A DNA stretch of 64,000 bases from Rhodococcus sp. KBS0724 (lineage in GTDB: Bacteria > Actinomycetota > Actinomycetes > Mycobacteriales > Mycobacteriaceae). Position numbers and translations under genes: made by a program. Position 1 is the first letter of the stretch. Each line of letters starts with the position of its first letter. The stretch spans positions 1,569,501 through 1,633,500 of the forward strand of contig NZ_VCBX02000001.1 of assembly GCF_005938745.2 (NCBI RefSeq). Direction: 5' to 3'. Below, piece after piece: positions 1-9,984 of the stretch. A model generated the notes under the pieces. It was not told the DNA's origin and ran no database searches. It saw only the letters and a program-made list of their open reading frames with translations.

Positions 1-445
1 ACACCGACGCGATGGCGGACAGAACAGAGGCGTCCACGGCGCTTGTGGCCGGTTCACGCGGCACCACGTCGATCTGCAGCGATTCCAGGCGATAACGGAG
101 TCGGGGCGGCATGATCTGGCGGAGTTTGGCGAGCGCGCGCATCGAGGCTTCGCCGATGCCGACCACCGAACCCGTAGCGCCGGACTGCAGCGACAGCGCC
201 ACCGCAAGCACTTCTTCGTCATCCAGTTGAAGGGGCGGCATCTCTGCCCCGGCGCCGAGACGATATCCGCCACCGACGCCCACCGTCGCATCGACCGGAT
301 ATCCGAGGTCGCGCAGGCGGTCGACGTCGCGGCGAACAGTGCGCGGTGTGATGGCAAGTTTGTCTGCGAGTTCGGCGCCGGACCAGTCTCGACGGGTCTG
401 GAGCAGCGACAGCAACCGCAGTAGACGAGCTGATGTCTCCTTCAT
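1..445 (-). CDS. WYL-domain transcriptional regulator, YafY type (3' end outside window)
   Basis: The first 148 residues are visible; the frame stays open off the left edge. Residues about 5-50 form a winged helix-turn-helix of the HTH_11/DeoR-like type (ARLLRLLSLLQ, then a recognition stretch TPRTVRRDVDRLRDLGYPV). The VGGGYRLGAG hinge that normally precedes a WYL domain follows at about residue 57. Such proteins bind DNA as dimers and sense a small ligand through WYL. The start is the ATG at 445, preceded closely on its own strand by the shared intergenic region. It diverges from a DrrAB-like exporter, so it probably controls that exporter and itself through the palindrome between them. The effector is unknown. 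Confidence 0.85.
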   Translation of the reverse strand, partial: MKETSARLLRLLSLLQTRRDWSGAELADKLAITPRTVRRDVDRLRDLGYPVDATVGVGGGYRLGAGAEMPPLQLDDEEVLAVALSLQSGATGSVVGIGEASMRALAKLRQIMPPRLRYRLESLQIDVVPREPATSAVDASVLSAIASV

Positions 446-464
446 GAAATTCAGTGTCGCAGAG

Positions 465-489
465 ATTGAGGACCGTAACGGTCCTCAAT
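465..489. promoter_or_regulatory. 25-base palindromic operator between divergent regulator and exporter genes
   Basis: The arms ATTGAGGACCG and CGGTCCTCAAT are exact inverted repeats around a TAA centre. The site sits 19 bases upstream of the regulator start and about 55 upstream of the ABC transporter start. It is the only strong symmetric element in this divergent region, so it is the natural binding site for the WYL/HTH protein. The protein-DNA pairing is inference. Confidence 0.7.
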
Positions 490-543
490 TGATTCTAGGT
501 TGATCCGCATCCGAGAAATCGAGAAGAAATGTGGGGCTCAAGC

Positions 544-1530
544 ATGAATCACAACGGTCCGATGATCGAGACGAAGTCGCTCACCAAGCACTTCTCGCAG
601 GGGAAGAACCTGGTCGAAGCAGTCAAAGGCGTGACGCTCGATGTTGCGGAGGGGGAGTTGGTGGCCTTGCTGGGGCCGAACGGCGCTGGAAAGTCGACGA
701 CGTTGCGCATGCTGACTACTTTGCTCGAACCGACCTCTGGCAGTGCGCGGATCGCGGGATTCGACGTGTCCGGCGCACGAAGCGAGGTGCGTTCGCGACT
801 CGGATACGTCGGGCAGGGCAACGGCGCCGGCCACAACCAGCGGGTTCGCGACGAATTGGTGACCCAGGGGCTCTGCTACGGAATGCCCAAAGCGGATTCG
901 CAGGTTCGGGCTGACGAGCTTCTCGGTGATCTCGAGCTTGCGGATCTCGGAAGTCGTAAGGTCAGCACGTTGTCGGGAGGCCAGCGCCGACGGCTCGATA
1001 TTGCACTCGGCCTGGTGCATCGGCCGCCGCTGTTGTTTCTCGACGAGCCCACTACCGGCATGGACCCGCAGAGTCGGGCCAACCTGTGGGATCACATTCT
1101 CCGGTTGCGGCGCGAGATGGGTACGACAATCGTGTTGACGACGCACTATCTCGAAGAAGCGGATTCGATGGCCGAGCGAGTCATCGTCATCGACGAGGGA
1201 ACCGTGATCGCCGACAACACGGCCGCCGCGCTCAAGGCGGACCTCGCGGGGGATCATCTGTCGTTGACGTTCGAGACCGAGTCGGATGCAGTGACCGCGG
1301 CGTCGGTGGCGGAGCAGCTTGTCACGGTTCGCGAGGTTGCCGTCGACGGATGCACGGTGAGTATTCGTGCGCGCGAGGGTGATTCGACGCTACCAGTGCT
1401 ACTTCGCGAAACGGATGCTCGTGGTGCCCGCGCTCTGACCGCCGATATCACCCGTCCGACACTCGACGACGTTTTCCTGACCCTCACCGGACGTAGCTTG
1501 CGTGAGAGCGCTGCCGCGGTCGCTTCCTAG
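544..1530 (+). CDS. DrrA-like ABC transporter ATP-binding protein (drug/antibiotic efflux)
   Basis: A single ABC ATPase domain powers an ABC-2 type efflux pump with the permease encoded next. Walker A GPNGAGKST lies at about residues 44-52, the signature is LSGGQRRR, Walker B is LLFLDEPTTGMDP, and a switch histidine follows in LTTHYLEEAD. The C-terminal hundred residues resemble the accessory domain of DrrA-type daunorubicin-resistance ATPases. I chose the ATG at 544, which has a GGGG stretch seven bases upstream; an in-frame ATG at 529 is the alternative. The gene diverges from a WYL regulator, suggesting inducible efflux. Substrate is unknown. Confidence 0.88.
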   Translation: MNHNGPMIETKSLTKHFSQGKNLVEAVKGVTLDVAEGELVALLGPNGAGKSTTLRMLTTLLEPTSGSARIAGFDVSGARSEVRSRLGYVGQGNGAGHNQRVRDELVTQGLCYGMPKADSQVRADELLGDLELADLGSRKVSTLSGGQRRRLDIALGLVHRPPLLFLDEPTTGMDPQSRANLWDHILRLRREMGTTIVLTTHYLEEADSMAERVIVIDEGTVIADNTAAALKADLAGDHLSLTFETESDAVTAASVAEQLVTVREVAVDGCTVSIRAREGDSTLPVLLRETDARGARALTADITRPTLDDVFLTLTGRSLRESAAAVAS

Positions 1531-1561
1531 ACTGAGAACTTTTACCGAAAGGACTTCTGCC

Positions 1562-2338
1562 ATGACACTCACACTCGATACCCCACGCGCTGTGCGCGGC
1601 AACATCGTTCGCGACAGCGCGATAGTGATGGGGCGCGAACTTCGGCCGATGCTGCGCGACCCGGTCAGCGTTGTCTTCAGTCTCATTCAGCCCCTTATTC
1701 TGCTCGCACTGTTCGGTCCACTACTCAAAGGCGTTCCAGGCACCGGTGACGGTGTGTGGAACTGGTTCATCCCCGGGGTACTGGTGATGATCGCGATCTT
1801 CGGAACGACGATGACCGGCTCGAACCTCCTGATCGAGATGCAGCAGGGATCCCACGAGCGGATGTTGGTGACGCCGCTACGACGCTCGTCGTTGTTGATC
1901 GGGCGGGCATGCAAGGAAATGGTTCCGCTTGCGGCGCAGGCGATTCTGATCATTCTGGTGGCGCTCCCGCTCGGGTTGGACGTGAACGCCGCCGGTGCTG
2001 CACTCGGGATTGTTCTGCTCGGAGTTTTCGGCGTCGGGCTCGGGGCTCTGTCCTATGCCTTGGCTCTGGCTGTGCGGGAGCAGGATTGGATGTTCTGGGT
2101 GGTGCAACAGACGCTGATGTTCCCGCTCCTGATTCTCTCGGGGACCATGCTTCCGCTCGACGACGCACCGGGTTGGATGAAGGTGCTCGTGAACATCAAT
2201 CCGCTGGGATACGTCGTGGATGCCGAGCGTGCGCTCTTTGCCGGAGACTTTGCGTCGGGCAGCGTTCTGGCCGGAGTTGTGGCTGCTGTGAGCGTCGCCG
2301 TTGTCGGCCTCGGTGTAGGGGTTCGGGCAGTCAAATGA
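1562..2338 (+). CDS. ABC-2 type multidrug transporter permease (DrrB-like)
   Basis: This 258-residue integral membrane protein has about six hydrophobic segments and the usual ABC-2 layout: a short cytoplasmic N-terminus, a first membrane segment near residue 40, and a conserved Pro/Gly-rich loop ([17 protein letters not shown]) before the last helices. It should form the channel for the ATPase encoded 31 bases upstream. The ATG at 1562 has an AAAGGA ribosome-binding site about eight bases upstream; a longer open frame to 1502 overlaps the ATPase gene and lacks such a site. The two genes form an operon. Confidence 0.88.
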   Translation: MTLTLDTPRAVRGNIVRDSAIVMGRELRPMLRDPVSVVFSLIQPLILLALFGPLLKGVPGTGDGVWNWFIPGVLVMIAIFGTTMTGSNLLIEMQQGSHERMLVTPLRRSSLLIGRACKEMVPLAAQAILIILVALPLGLDVNAAGAALGIVLLGVFGVGLGALSYALALAVREQDWMFWVVQQTLMFPLLILSGTMLPLDDAPGWMKVLVNINPLGYVVDAERALFAGDFASGSVLAGVVAAVSVAVVGLGVGVRAVK

Positions 2339-2396
2339 GGCGTCGGGCGGTTCTAGGTTTTCGCCCAGGTGTTCGCAGCGCCTATTGTTGTACCTT

Positions 2397-3331
2397 GTGC
2401 TCTCCGTCGTTCCACGCCCTGTAGTAGTCCGGGCCCCGTCCAAGGTGAACCTGCATCTGGCTGTCGGGGACCTGCGCGACGACGGATATCACGATCTGAC
2501 CACCGTATTCCAGGCATTGTCGCTGGCAGACACGGTGACGGTGTCGGCCGCAGACGGCCTGTCCGTCAGTGTTGTGGGCGATGACGCCGCCGCCGTGCCC
2601 ACCGACCGCACCAATCTCGTGTGGAAGGCCGCGGAACTGCTGTCGGCCGAAGCCGGCGTGGAGACGGACGTCGAAATTCTCATCGACAAGGGAATCCCCG
2701 TCGCCGGTGGTATGGCCGGTGGTAGCGCGGATGCCGCGGCAACGTTGGTTGCGCTCAATGCGTACTGGAAATTGGATCTCTCGCGTCGTGAACTGGACGG
2801 CTTTGCCGCGAAATTGGGTAGCGATGTCCCGTTCTCACTGCACGGCGGCACCGCGCTGGGGACCGGGCGCGGTGAGCAGCTCGTTCCCGTGCTGACTCGA
2901 AACACCTTTCACTGGGTGCTGGCGCTGGCCAAGGGCGGGCTGAGCACACCCGTGGTGTTCCGCGAACTCGACAAACTGCGGGCCGAGGGCACCCCGAACC
3001 GACTCGGTGACGCGGACGATCTGATCCACGCCCTCACCACCGGCGATCCGCGACAACTGGCACCACTACTCGGAAACGATCTGCAGGCGGCGGCGTTGTC
3101 GCTCAATCCGGCACTGCGCCGTACGCTGCGCGCAGGCGTCGACGCCGGCGCTCTGGCAGGAATCGTCTCCGGATCAGGACCGACCTGCGCTTTCCTCTGC
3201 AGCGACGCACAGTCCGCCGTAGATGTCAGCGCTGAACTTGCGGGAGCGGGGGTGTGCCGCACCGTTCGCGTGGCGAGCGGACCCGTTCCCGGAGCACGAA
3301 TACTCGACAAAGCGGCAAAGGGACAGCACTG

Positions 3332-3332
<1 letters not shown>
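2397..3332 (+). CDS. ispE: 4-diphosphocytidyl-2-C-methyl-D-erythritol kinase
   Basis: IspE phosphorylates the 2-hydroxyl of CDP-methylerythritol in the cytosolic MEP isoprenoid pathway. The GHMP-kinase fold is clear: the substrate motif APSKVNLHL is at the N-terminus, the glycine-rich ATP loop [17 protein letters not shown] is at about residue 100, and the C-terminal motif [10 protein letters not shown] follows. Length (311 residues) fits the family. I chose the GTG at 2397; a TTG at 2385 adds only four residues and neither has a strong ribosome-binding site. The stop TGA overlaps the ATG of the next gene by one base, so the two are translationally coupled. In mycobacteria ispE lies in this same neighbourhood. 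Confidence 0.93.
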
Positions 3333-5140
<1,808 letters not shown>

Positions 5141-5171
5141 GCATCTGCCCTATCGGCGGTGAGATTGTCGC

Positions 5172-5211
5172 AAAGCCCGGTGTCGTGAGTTTTCTTGCGG
5201 TGCCGGGTTTT
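5172..5211 (+). terminator. Hairpin terminator after the ispE-ABC-F operon
   Basis: An 18-base arm (5172-5189) pairs with 5194-5211 around a four-T loop when G-U pairs are allowed: AAAGCCCGG against CCGGGTTTT, with wobble pairs inside. The wobble pairs work only in the plus-strand transcript, so this should stop transcription from the upstream operon. Confidence 0.65.
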
Positions 5212-5236
5212 CGCGTTCCTAGTCACTGACGCTTCC

Positions 5237-5263
5237 GCCCGCCCGTGCACTGAGCGGGCTTTT
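5237..5263 (+). terminator. Second rho-independent-like terminator
   Basis: GCCCGC and GCGGGC pair across an 11-base loop and are followed directly by TTTT. It lies 26 bases after the first hairpin, giving a tandem terminator for the plus strand before the convergent HNH gene. Confidence 0.6.
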
Positions 5264-5359
5264 CAACGGTATTTCGAACCGGGACATGCGTGTGGGCTTC
5301 GCATCGTTGACTGGTGATGCGAAGCTTTCACACGGTATGTAGTTCCGGCAGAGCCGGAT

Positions 5360-6703
5360 TCAGTCTCGGTGGACAGGGCCTTGCCGGGTGGTGGAGCGTC
5401 GGCGTCGTTGTTTCGGGTCGATCGCCGACGGTGGGATGAACCACGGTTTGTGATCGGAACCCATCTTGATTTCCCAGATTCCGCGGAACCCGCTGGTGCT
5501 GTGCATCAGCGTGTGGTGGCTGCGGCAGAGCAACACGAGGTTGTCCATCACCGTCAAACCGCCCATTGACCACGGTTTTATGTGGTGCGCGTCGCACCAG
5601 GCCGGTACGGCATCGCAGTTGGGGAAGGCGCAGCCTTTGTCCCGGGCGATCAACGCGATACGTTGCTCGGCTGTGACGAGGCGTTTGAGTGGGGTCGCAT
5701 CCAGCGGTGCGCCTTTGCCGTCCATCAGGACGGTGGAGAGCATGCAGTCGCACGCGAGCATCCGGGTTTTGCTCACACTCAGCGGACCCATCCACGGCAT
5801 GTAGCCGACGTCAAGATCCTCGAAATCGCGATCTTCGTCTGCTGAGTCGTCGTTGTCTGCTTGTGTGGTGGCGCATTCCCGATGCTCCGCAAGGTCTTTC
5901 GCGGTGATGTGCACATTCACATGCGGACGCTGACCACCGTCAATGCCGGTGACAGCGTTGTCCAGATAGCGGCGGATGAGTTCTGTGAAGGCGTCGGCGG
6001 TGCGTTTGGCTGCCGACCGCTGATCTGGGGTCCCGTCCGCCGCGGGTTTCGGCATCGACAACCCCGACAGCGCAGACAGGAGCATTTCGCCGGTGAGTGC
6101 GTCGAAATCGCCCTTGATGACGACCCGACCATTCAGCGTCGGTGCGATCCGTAGCGCATTCAGATCATTGTCCTCACCGGGCGGCGGCTCGTCGGATTCG
6201 AAGATCCGCTCCAGAACAGCGATCGCATACCGCACCTTGACAGTCGTAGCCTCTACTCCGGATGCGGCAGCCAACAGCGTTTTCAGGCTTGGCGCTAATG
6301 CGATGTCCGGCATCCCTTTTGGTGGAGATTCACAGAACGCGGCGATCAACGCCGCATGATCGAGCGACAGATCACCCGCCTCGAACTGCGCAGCAATATC
6401 CGGGAACACCCGCAGTGCAGCACCGAGGGCGGCGATCTTGTTACCCGCCGAGTTCTGCAGCATCGTATTCGCCGCCAACCACCGCCCCGCGCCCCGGTAG
6501 CAGAGCACTTGTTCGTCGGGATTGAGTGCTAGCTCGTCGACCGCGGCAACTCGAATTGCTTCCAACCGAAGAATTTCCGCAGATGCACTTACAGCAACAT
6601 CCCGAACCTCAGCTGGACGCAACCGCCACAACCTGGCGCGCACACCCACAGCAGAACCGGCTACAACATCCCCCACCGCAATAGAATCAAAAACCGTCGT
6701 CAT
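5360..6703 (-). CDS. 13E12-repeat family protein: DUF222 with C-terminal HNH nuclease domain
   Basis: This 447-residue protein has the layout of the actinobacterial REP13E12 family: an alpha-helical DUF222 region over the first three quarters and a C-terminal HNH motif (CDAVPAWCDAHHIKPWSMGG, then NLVLLCRSHHTLMH) with the Cys and His residues expected for metal binding. The ATG at 6703 has a strong GGGGAGG ribosome-binding site; a longer frame to 6772 would run through the promoter. A promoter with a LexA-type box lies upstream, so expression should rise after DNA damage. In M. tuberculosis some 13E12 genes are LexA-regulated and their repeats host prophage integration. The substrate of the nuclease is unknown. 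Confidence 0.85.
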   Translation of the reverse strand: MTTVFDSIAVGDVVAGSAVGVRARLWRLRPAEVRDVAVSASAEILRLEAIRVAAVDELALNPDEQVLCYRGAGRWLAANTMLQNSAGNKIAALGAALRVFPDIAAQFEAGDLSLDHAALIAAFCESPPKGMPDIALAPSLKTLLAAASGVEATTVKVRYAIAVLERIFESDEPPPGEDNDLNALRIAPTLNGRVVIKGDFDALTGEMLLSALSGLSMPKPAADGTPDQRSAAKRTADAFTELIRRYLDNAVTGIDGGQRPHVNVHITAKDLAEHRECATTQADNDDSADEDRDFEDLDVGYMPWMGPLSVSKTRMLACDCMLSTVLMDGKGAPLDATPLKRLVTAEQRIALIARDKGCAFPNCDAVPAWCDAHHIKPWSMGGLTVMDNLVLLCRSHHTLMHSTSGFRGIWEIKMGSDHKPWFIPPSAIDPKQRRRRSTTRQGPVHRD

Positions 6704-6728
6704 CAAGGCCTCCCCACCCGTGACCTCA

Positions 6729-6756
6729 ATTATACTCGAACACCCATTCGAATCAA
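6729..6756 (-). promoter_or_regulatory. Sigma-70 type promoter of the 13E12/HNH gene
   Basis: Read on the minus strand, TTGATT (6756-6751) and TATAAT (6734-6729) are separated by 16 bases. The -10 box ends 26 bases before the ATG at 6703. This is one of the cleanest -35/-10 pairs in the window. Confidence 0.7.
6736..6751. promoter_or_regulatory. LexA-type SOS box
   Basis: The plus-strand sequence TCGAACACCCATTCGA matches the mycobacterial/actinobacterial SOS box TCGAAC-N4-GTTCGA with one mismatch. It lies in the spacer between the -35 and -10 hexamers, where a bound repressor would exclude RNA polymerase. Confidence 0.75.
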
Positions 6757-6962
6757 GGGATATTTCGGGCACATTTTGGGCACATTTCGGTCGAAGTCAC
6801 AAGAACATTCGCGATCATCGATGTGTTGAATGATGTTTTCAGTCAACAGGATTGATCGTCTCGATCGGCGCCAATTCTGCGTATTATCGGCTCATCGCAT
6901 CCCTTCTCGCGTTCTATGCGCTTGAAACGCTGGGGCAACCAATATGCTGGGGCAACGTACGG

Positions 6963-8450
6963 CTAGAACTTCAGCGTGAGTCGACCGTTCTCGTCGCTGA
7001 TGTGAACGTGACGACCCACCGCTGGGGGATTGGTTCCGCTGAGTTGAGTCAACTCTGCTGCATTCTCGGGGCCGGTGTGGCCCGCGAGGCGCCGGCCGTC
7101 CGGTGTTGTAGCGATAACCAGTCCGGTTTCCGGTTCGCCACTTCTGTTGTATTCGACTGTGGCGGTGACGATCTTGGCATTTCCGGTGTAGTCCGTGACC
7201 AGGTCCGGAGCCTGGGGTGAGAGGGTGTGGGCCTGTGGATCCCCGACATATCCGCGTTCGTGTGCGGACGCGGACAGCAGCACGGCATGTTGGTAGGTGA
7301 GAAATCCGCCGTTGCCGTGAACCAGGGCGAGTTGGTCGCCTGATCGGAGTCGGCGCGTCACTTCGGTCAGGGAATGGAGTGTGTAACTGTTGAGTGGTCC
7401 GCCGAAGAACGAGTGACCGCCCGTGACACTGGGGATGGTGTCACGGGATAATCCGAGTTCGTGAATCAGCAGCTTGGGCACGATCGGAAAGCAGCTGTAT
7501 GCGTCCACGATGTCGAGGGACTCGGCGCTCACATCGGCGTTGGCGAGTGTGCGCTGCACAGTGTCCTGTAAGGCGTCGGAGCTGTGGAAGTTGTTTCTGT
7601 GCAATATATCCAGTGGATCAACCGCTCCGGCTCCACCCCACAGGTAGACAAGTCTGTCTTGGTCGACACCGAATTCGAGGGCTCGGGCCAGGGAGCAGAT
7701 CACCACGGCAGCAGCCTGATTCACGAAGGGCATGGCGTTGAGCATCAAAGGATAAGGTTCGGACACCATCCGGTTGCCCGGTCCGACGGTGCTGATCTCT
7801 TCTGCAGTACGTACTTCCGCCGTCCATGCTGCCGAGTTCTTCGCGGCAACGGCGGAGAACTCGGAATACATCTGTGCCGACCAGGCCAGTGACGCGTCGG
7901 TGTCGTGGCCGATCGATGCGCTGAAACTGTTCTCGAACAGTGGGTAGACGCGAGTGGGGACGATGAATCCTGCGCGCTGCATCTCGGCGCCGCCCAGATC
8001 GGCGGGATCAAAGCCGGGAGGTCCGCCAGGTTCGGTGGCCCACCCGAGAGACTCGGGACTGACACCCGATTTTCGCAGTGCGGTTGTGGTGGCGTGTGAT
8101 TCACCGCCGACCAGAAGTGCGACGGAAGACGTGCCGTCTGCAATGGCGGCGCCGATTCGATCGATCAGTGCGGCCGGCCAGTGTCCGCCGATCGGTGAGG
8201 TGACGGTGATCGCGGGTGTGGCGTCCAACCTGGCGGCCAGAAGTTCGGGGAGGTTGTCGTATGACCAACTGACAGTTTTGATCGCGTAGATCGTGTCGAC
8301 GTGCTTGCCGAGCGAGGGTTCTCCGCTGTCCGCGAGGGCGGCAACTGTCGCGCTGTGGATCAAGTCGAGGGGTTCGAGGTGTCCGTCATCCGGACTCCAT
8401 CGCAGATCGCTCACGCCGACGATGACGGGAATCCGTGACGCGTCAACCAT
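6963..8450 (-). CDS. Thiolase-like protein (acetyl-CoA acetyltransferase family, apparently lacking the nucleophilic Cys)
   Basis: The 495-residue protein is a thiolase-superfamily member of the SCP-x-like branch. The N-terminus (SRIPVIVGVSDLRW) and the C-terminal region SVTGGHSFFGGPLNSYTLH, followed by LALVHGNGGFLTYQHA, align with thiolase landmarks. Where a thiolase carries its nucleophilic Cys before a long helix, this protein has SPIGGHWPAALIDRIG, so classical thiolysis seems unlikely. The last 90 residues look like an added OB-fold-like domain. The ATG at 8450 has a GGGACA site upstream. It diverges from an iron-box AraC gene. A role in acyl-CoA or side-chain metabolism is possible; the reaction is not assignable. 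Confidence 0.75.
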   Translation of the reverse strand: MVDASRIPVIVGVSDLRWSPDDGHLEPLDLIHSATVAALADSGEPSLGKHVDTIYAIKTVSWSYDNLPELLAARLDATPAITVTSPIGGHWPAALIDRIGAAIADGTSSVALLVGGESHATTTALRKSGVSPESLGWATEPGGPPGFDPADLGGAEMQRAGFIVPTRVYPLFENSFSASIGHDTDASLAWSAQMYSEFSAVAAKNSAAWTAEVRTAEEISTVGPGNRMVSEPYPLMLNAMPFVNQAAAVVICSLARALEFGVDQDRLVYLWGGAGAVDPLDILHRNNFHSSDALQDTVQRTLANADVSAESLDIVDAYSCFPIVPKLLIHELGLSRDTIPSVTGGHSFFGGPLNSYTLHSLTEVTRRLRSGDQLALVHGNGGFLTYQHAVLLSASAHERGYVGDPQAHTLSPQAPDLVTDYTGNAKIVTATVEYNRSGEPETGLVIATTPDGRRLAGHTGPENAAELTQLSGTNPPAVGRHVHISDENGRLTLKF

Positions 8451-8567
8451 CGTGTCCCTCTTTCAGCCAGTTCTCGTGTGTGCCCGACGTCGGGAGTTCC
8501 GCCACGATAGCGTTGCGATAAGTATGTGTAACTATGGGGTCACATTCAAGAACTTTCGATTTACTAT

Positions 8568-8586
8568 TTAGGTATGCCTAACGAAA
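8568..8586. promoter_or_regulatory. IdeR/DtxR-type iron box
   Basis: TTAGGTATGCCTAACGAAA matches the 19-base IdeR consensus at 15 positions and contains the near-palindrome TTAGG-N4-CCTAA. It overlaps the presumed -35 region of the AraC gene (a TATACT -10 lies at 8591-8596), so iron-loaded IdeR should repress the promoter. Confidence 0.7.
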
Positions 8587-8603
8587 GTCCTATACTCATC
8601 TGC

Positions 8604-9428
8604 ATGACAGCTGTTGCGGAGAGAATGTTGGTGCCAGTCGGGCCTCGGGTCATCGACGATCCGTATTCGATGACCACCGTGACATTGAAGTTGTCGCATC
8701 AGCGTCAGTGGTCAGCGCACCGCCATCCGGAACATGAGCTGATCTGGGGTAACTCGGGCGGAATGCTCACCGTTGTTGCCGATGACATCACGTGGGAGGT
8801 TCCTCCGTCGGCGGGGCTGTGGCTGCCGGCTGGAGTGCTGCACTCGGTCAAGGCTGGTCCGGGTACCGAATTCTTCTGCACGTACTTCCGCCCTGAGGCG
8901 CACGCAGCGCCCGCTACGGTGCCGGGCCTCTTCGGGGTCAGCGCTCTGCTGCGGGAGGTGCTGTTGCACATGCATCGTCGCAACATGCCGGACGAGGCGC
9001 GCAGTCGGGCAGAGCGAGTGGCGTTCGACATGCTGCAGCCGCTCGAGGTTGCCGCCGTCGAGGTTCCGATGCCGACGGATCCACGAGCACTGTTTGTCGC
9101 CCAGGCGTTGGTGGCCAATCCGGCAGATCAGCGGTCATTGTCCGAATGGGCTCTGACGGCGGGCGGGAGTGTCCGGACGTTGACGCGCGTCTTCACGCAG
9201 GGGACGGGAATGACCTTTGCCCAGTGGAGAATTCAGGTGCGTGTGCGAGCGGCCCTGACTTACCTGGCAGCGGGGGTTCCGGTTTCCGTGGTCAGTCGAC
9301 GCGTGGGTTACGAGACTCCCAGCGCTTTTGTCGCCGTCTTCCGCAGGGTCACCGGCCGCACTCCGGGCAGCATGATGAAACATTCGAATCGTGGTCCGAA
9401 CGCACCGCAGGAACTTTTGCGCGCCTGA
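8604..9428 (+). CDS. AraC-family transcriptional regulator, probably iron-controlled
   Basis: The N-terminal half is a cupin-like sensor domain (HRHPEHELIWG at about residue 35, then LWLPAGVLHSVKAG). The C-terminal 90 residues hold two helix-turn-helix motifs (LSEWALTAGGSVRTLTRVFTQGTGMTF and VSVVSRRVGYETPSAFVAVFRRVTG). I chose the ATG at 8604: an upstream ATG at 8574 sits inside the iron box and ahead of the TATACT -10, so it is probably untranscribed. The -10 ends eight bases before 8604, which predicts a nearly leaderless mRNA. It lies about 600 bases from a siderophore-transport block and may activate it; the ligand is unknown. Confidence 0.83.
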   Translation: MTAVAERMLVPVGPRVIDDPYSMTTVTLKLSHQRQWSAHRHPEHELIWGNSGGMLTVVADDITWEVPPSAGLWLPAGVLHSVKAGPGTEFFCTYFRPEAHAAPATVPGLFGVSALLREVLLHMHRRNMPDEARSRAERVAFDMLQPLEVAAVEVPMPTDPRALFVAQALVANPADQRSLSEWALTAGGSVRTLTRVFTQGTGMTFAQWRIQVRVRAALTYLAAGVPVSVVSRRVGYETPSAFVAVFRRVTGRTPGSMMKHSNRGPNAPQELLRA

Positions 9429-9446
9429 TCTGGTCGCCGACCTGAG

Positions 9447-9914
9447 TCAGCCGTGCTCTTCGACGTACGACGCCAGGTTGGCCAGCGAGGACGCGATCCC
9501 GGTCTCGTGTTGCGCGTGATCGATGCCGGGTGGCACATCCGTGGCAGTGACGGTCACCTCGGTCCCGTTGCCAACGGCAGCGAGGTGCCAGGTCATCGTC
9601 ATGGTTCCGGCGAACAACGGGTCATCAGACTCGAATACCGCCCGCTGCACCACGCGCTCCGACGGCACCAGATCGGCGAATCCGATATCGACGACATCTG
9701 TTGCAGCTGAAGTCTTGCCAGGGCTGTCGGTGGCATCGAGGTAGGTGAGGACCATTCGAAACCCGCCACCTGGCCACGGATCCCACCGCTCGATCCGTCC
9801 GCACATACCGTCCGGCGGCAACCACGCCTCGAGGGATTCCCGGTCGACGAGGGCGTCGTAGACGGTCCTCGGTGGTGCCTCGATCACCCGACTGGCGCGG
9901 TCGACCCTATCCAT
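9447..9914 (-). CDS. SRPBCC/AHSA1-like START-domain protein
   Basis: This 155-residue protein fits the activator-of-Hsp90-ATPase-homologue branch of the SRPBCC fold. It begins with the usual strand and helix (ASRVIEAPPRTVYDALVD), has the WDPWPGGGFRMVLTYLD turn in the middle, and ends with the long C-terminal helix (ASSLANLASYVEEHG). The fold forms a hydrophobic pocket, but the ligand cannot be predicted. It converges on the AraC gene and lies 70 bases beyond the end of the outward ABC pair on the same strand. A frame shared with no transporter motif suggests an independent stress or metabolic role. Confidence 0.75.
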   Translation of the reverse strand: MDRVDRASRVIEAPPRTVYDALVDRESLEAWLPPDGMCGRIERWDPWPGGGFRMVLTYLDATDSPGKTSAATDVVDIGFADLVPSERVVQRAVFESDDPLFAGTMTMTWHLAAVGNGTEVTVTATDVPPGIDHAQHETGIASSLANLASYVEEHG

Positions 9915-9984
9915 AGTTCGATTCTAGAGCCGTCCAATTCTCGAGCCACGGATTCTGGTGCCGCAGTCTCTCAACGCCGCAGTC

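Noticed and set aside
6766..6790. Repeated GGGCACATTT upstream of the 13E12 gene
   Set aside because: Only two short copies are present, upstream of a clear promoter; too little to call an operator or repeat family.
8574..8603. ATG at 8574 as start of the AraC gene
   Set aside because: It lies within the iron box and upstream of the -10 element, so it should not be in the mRNA.
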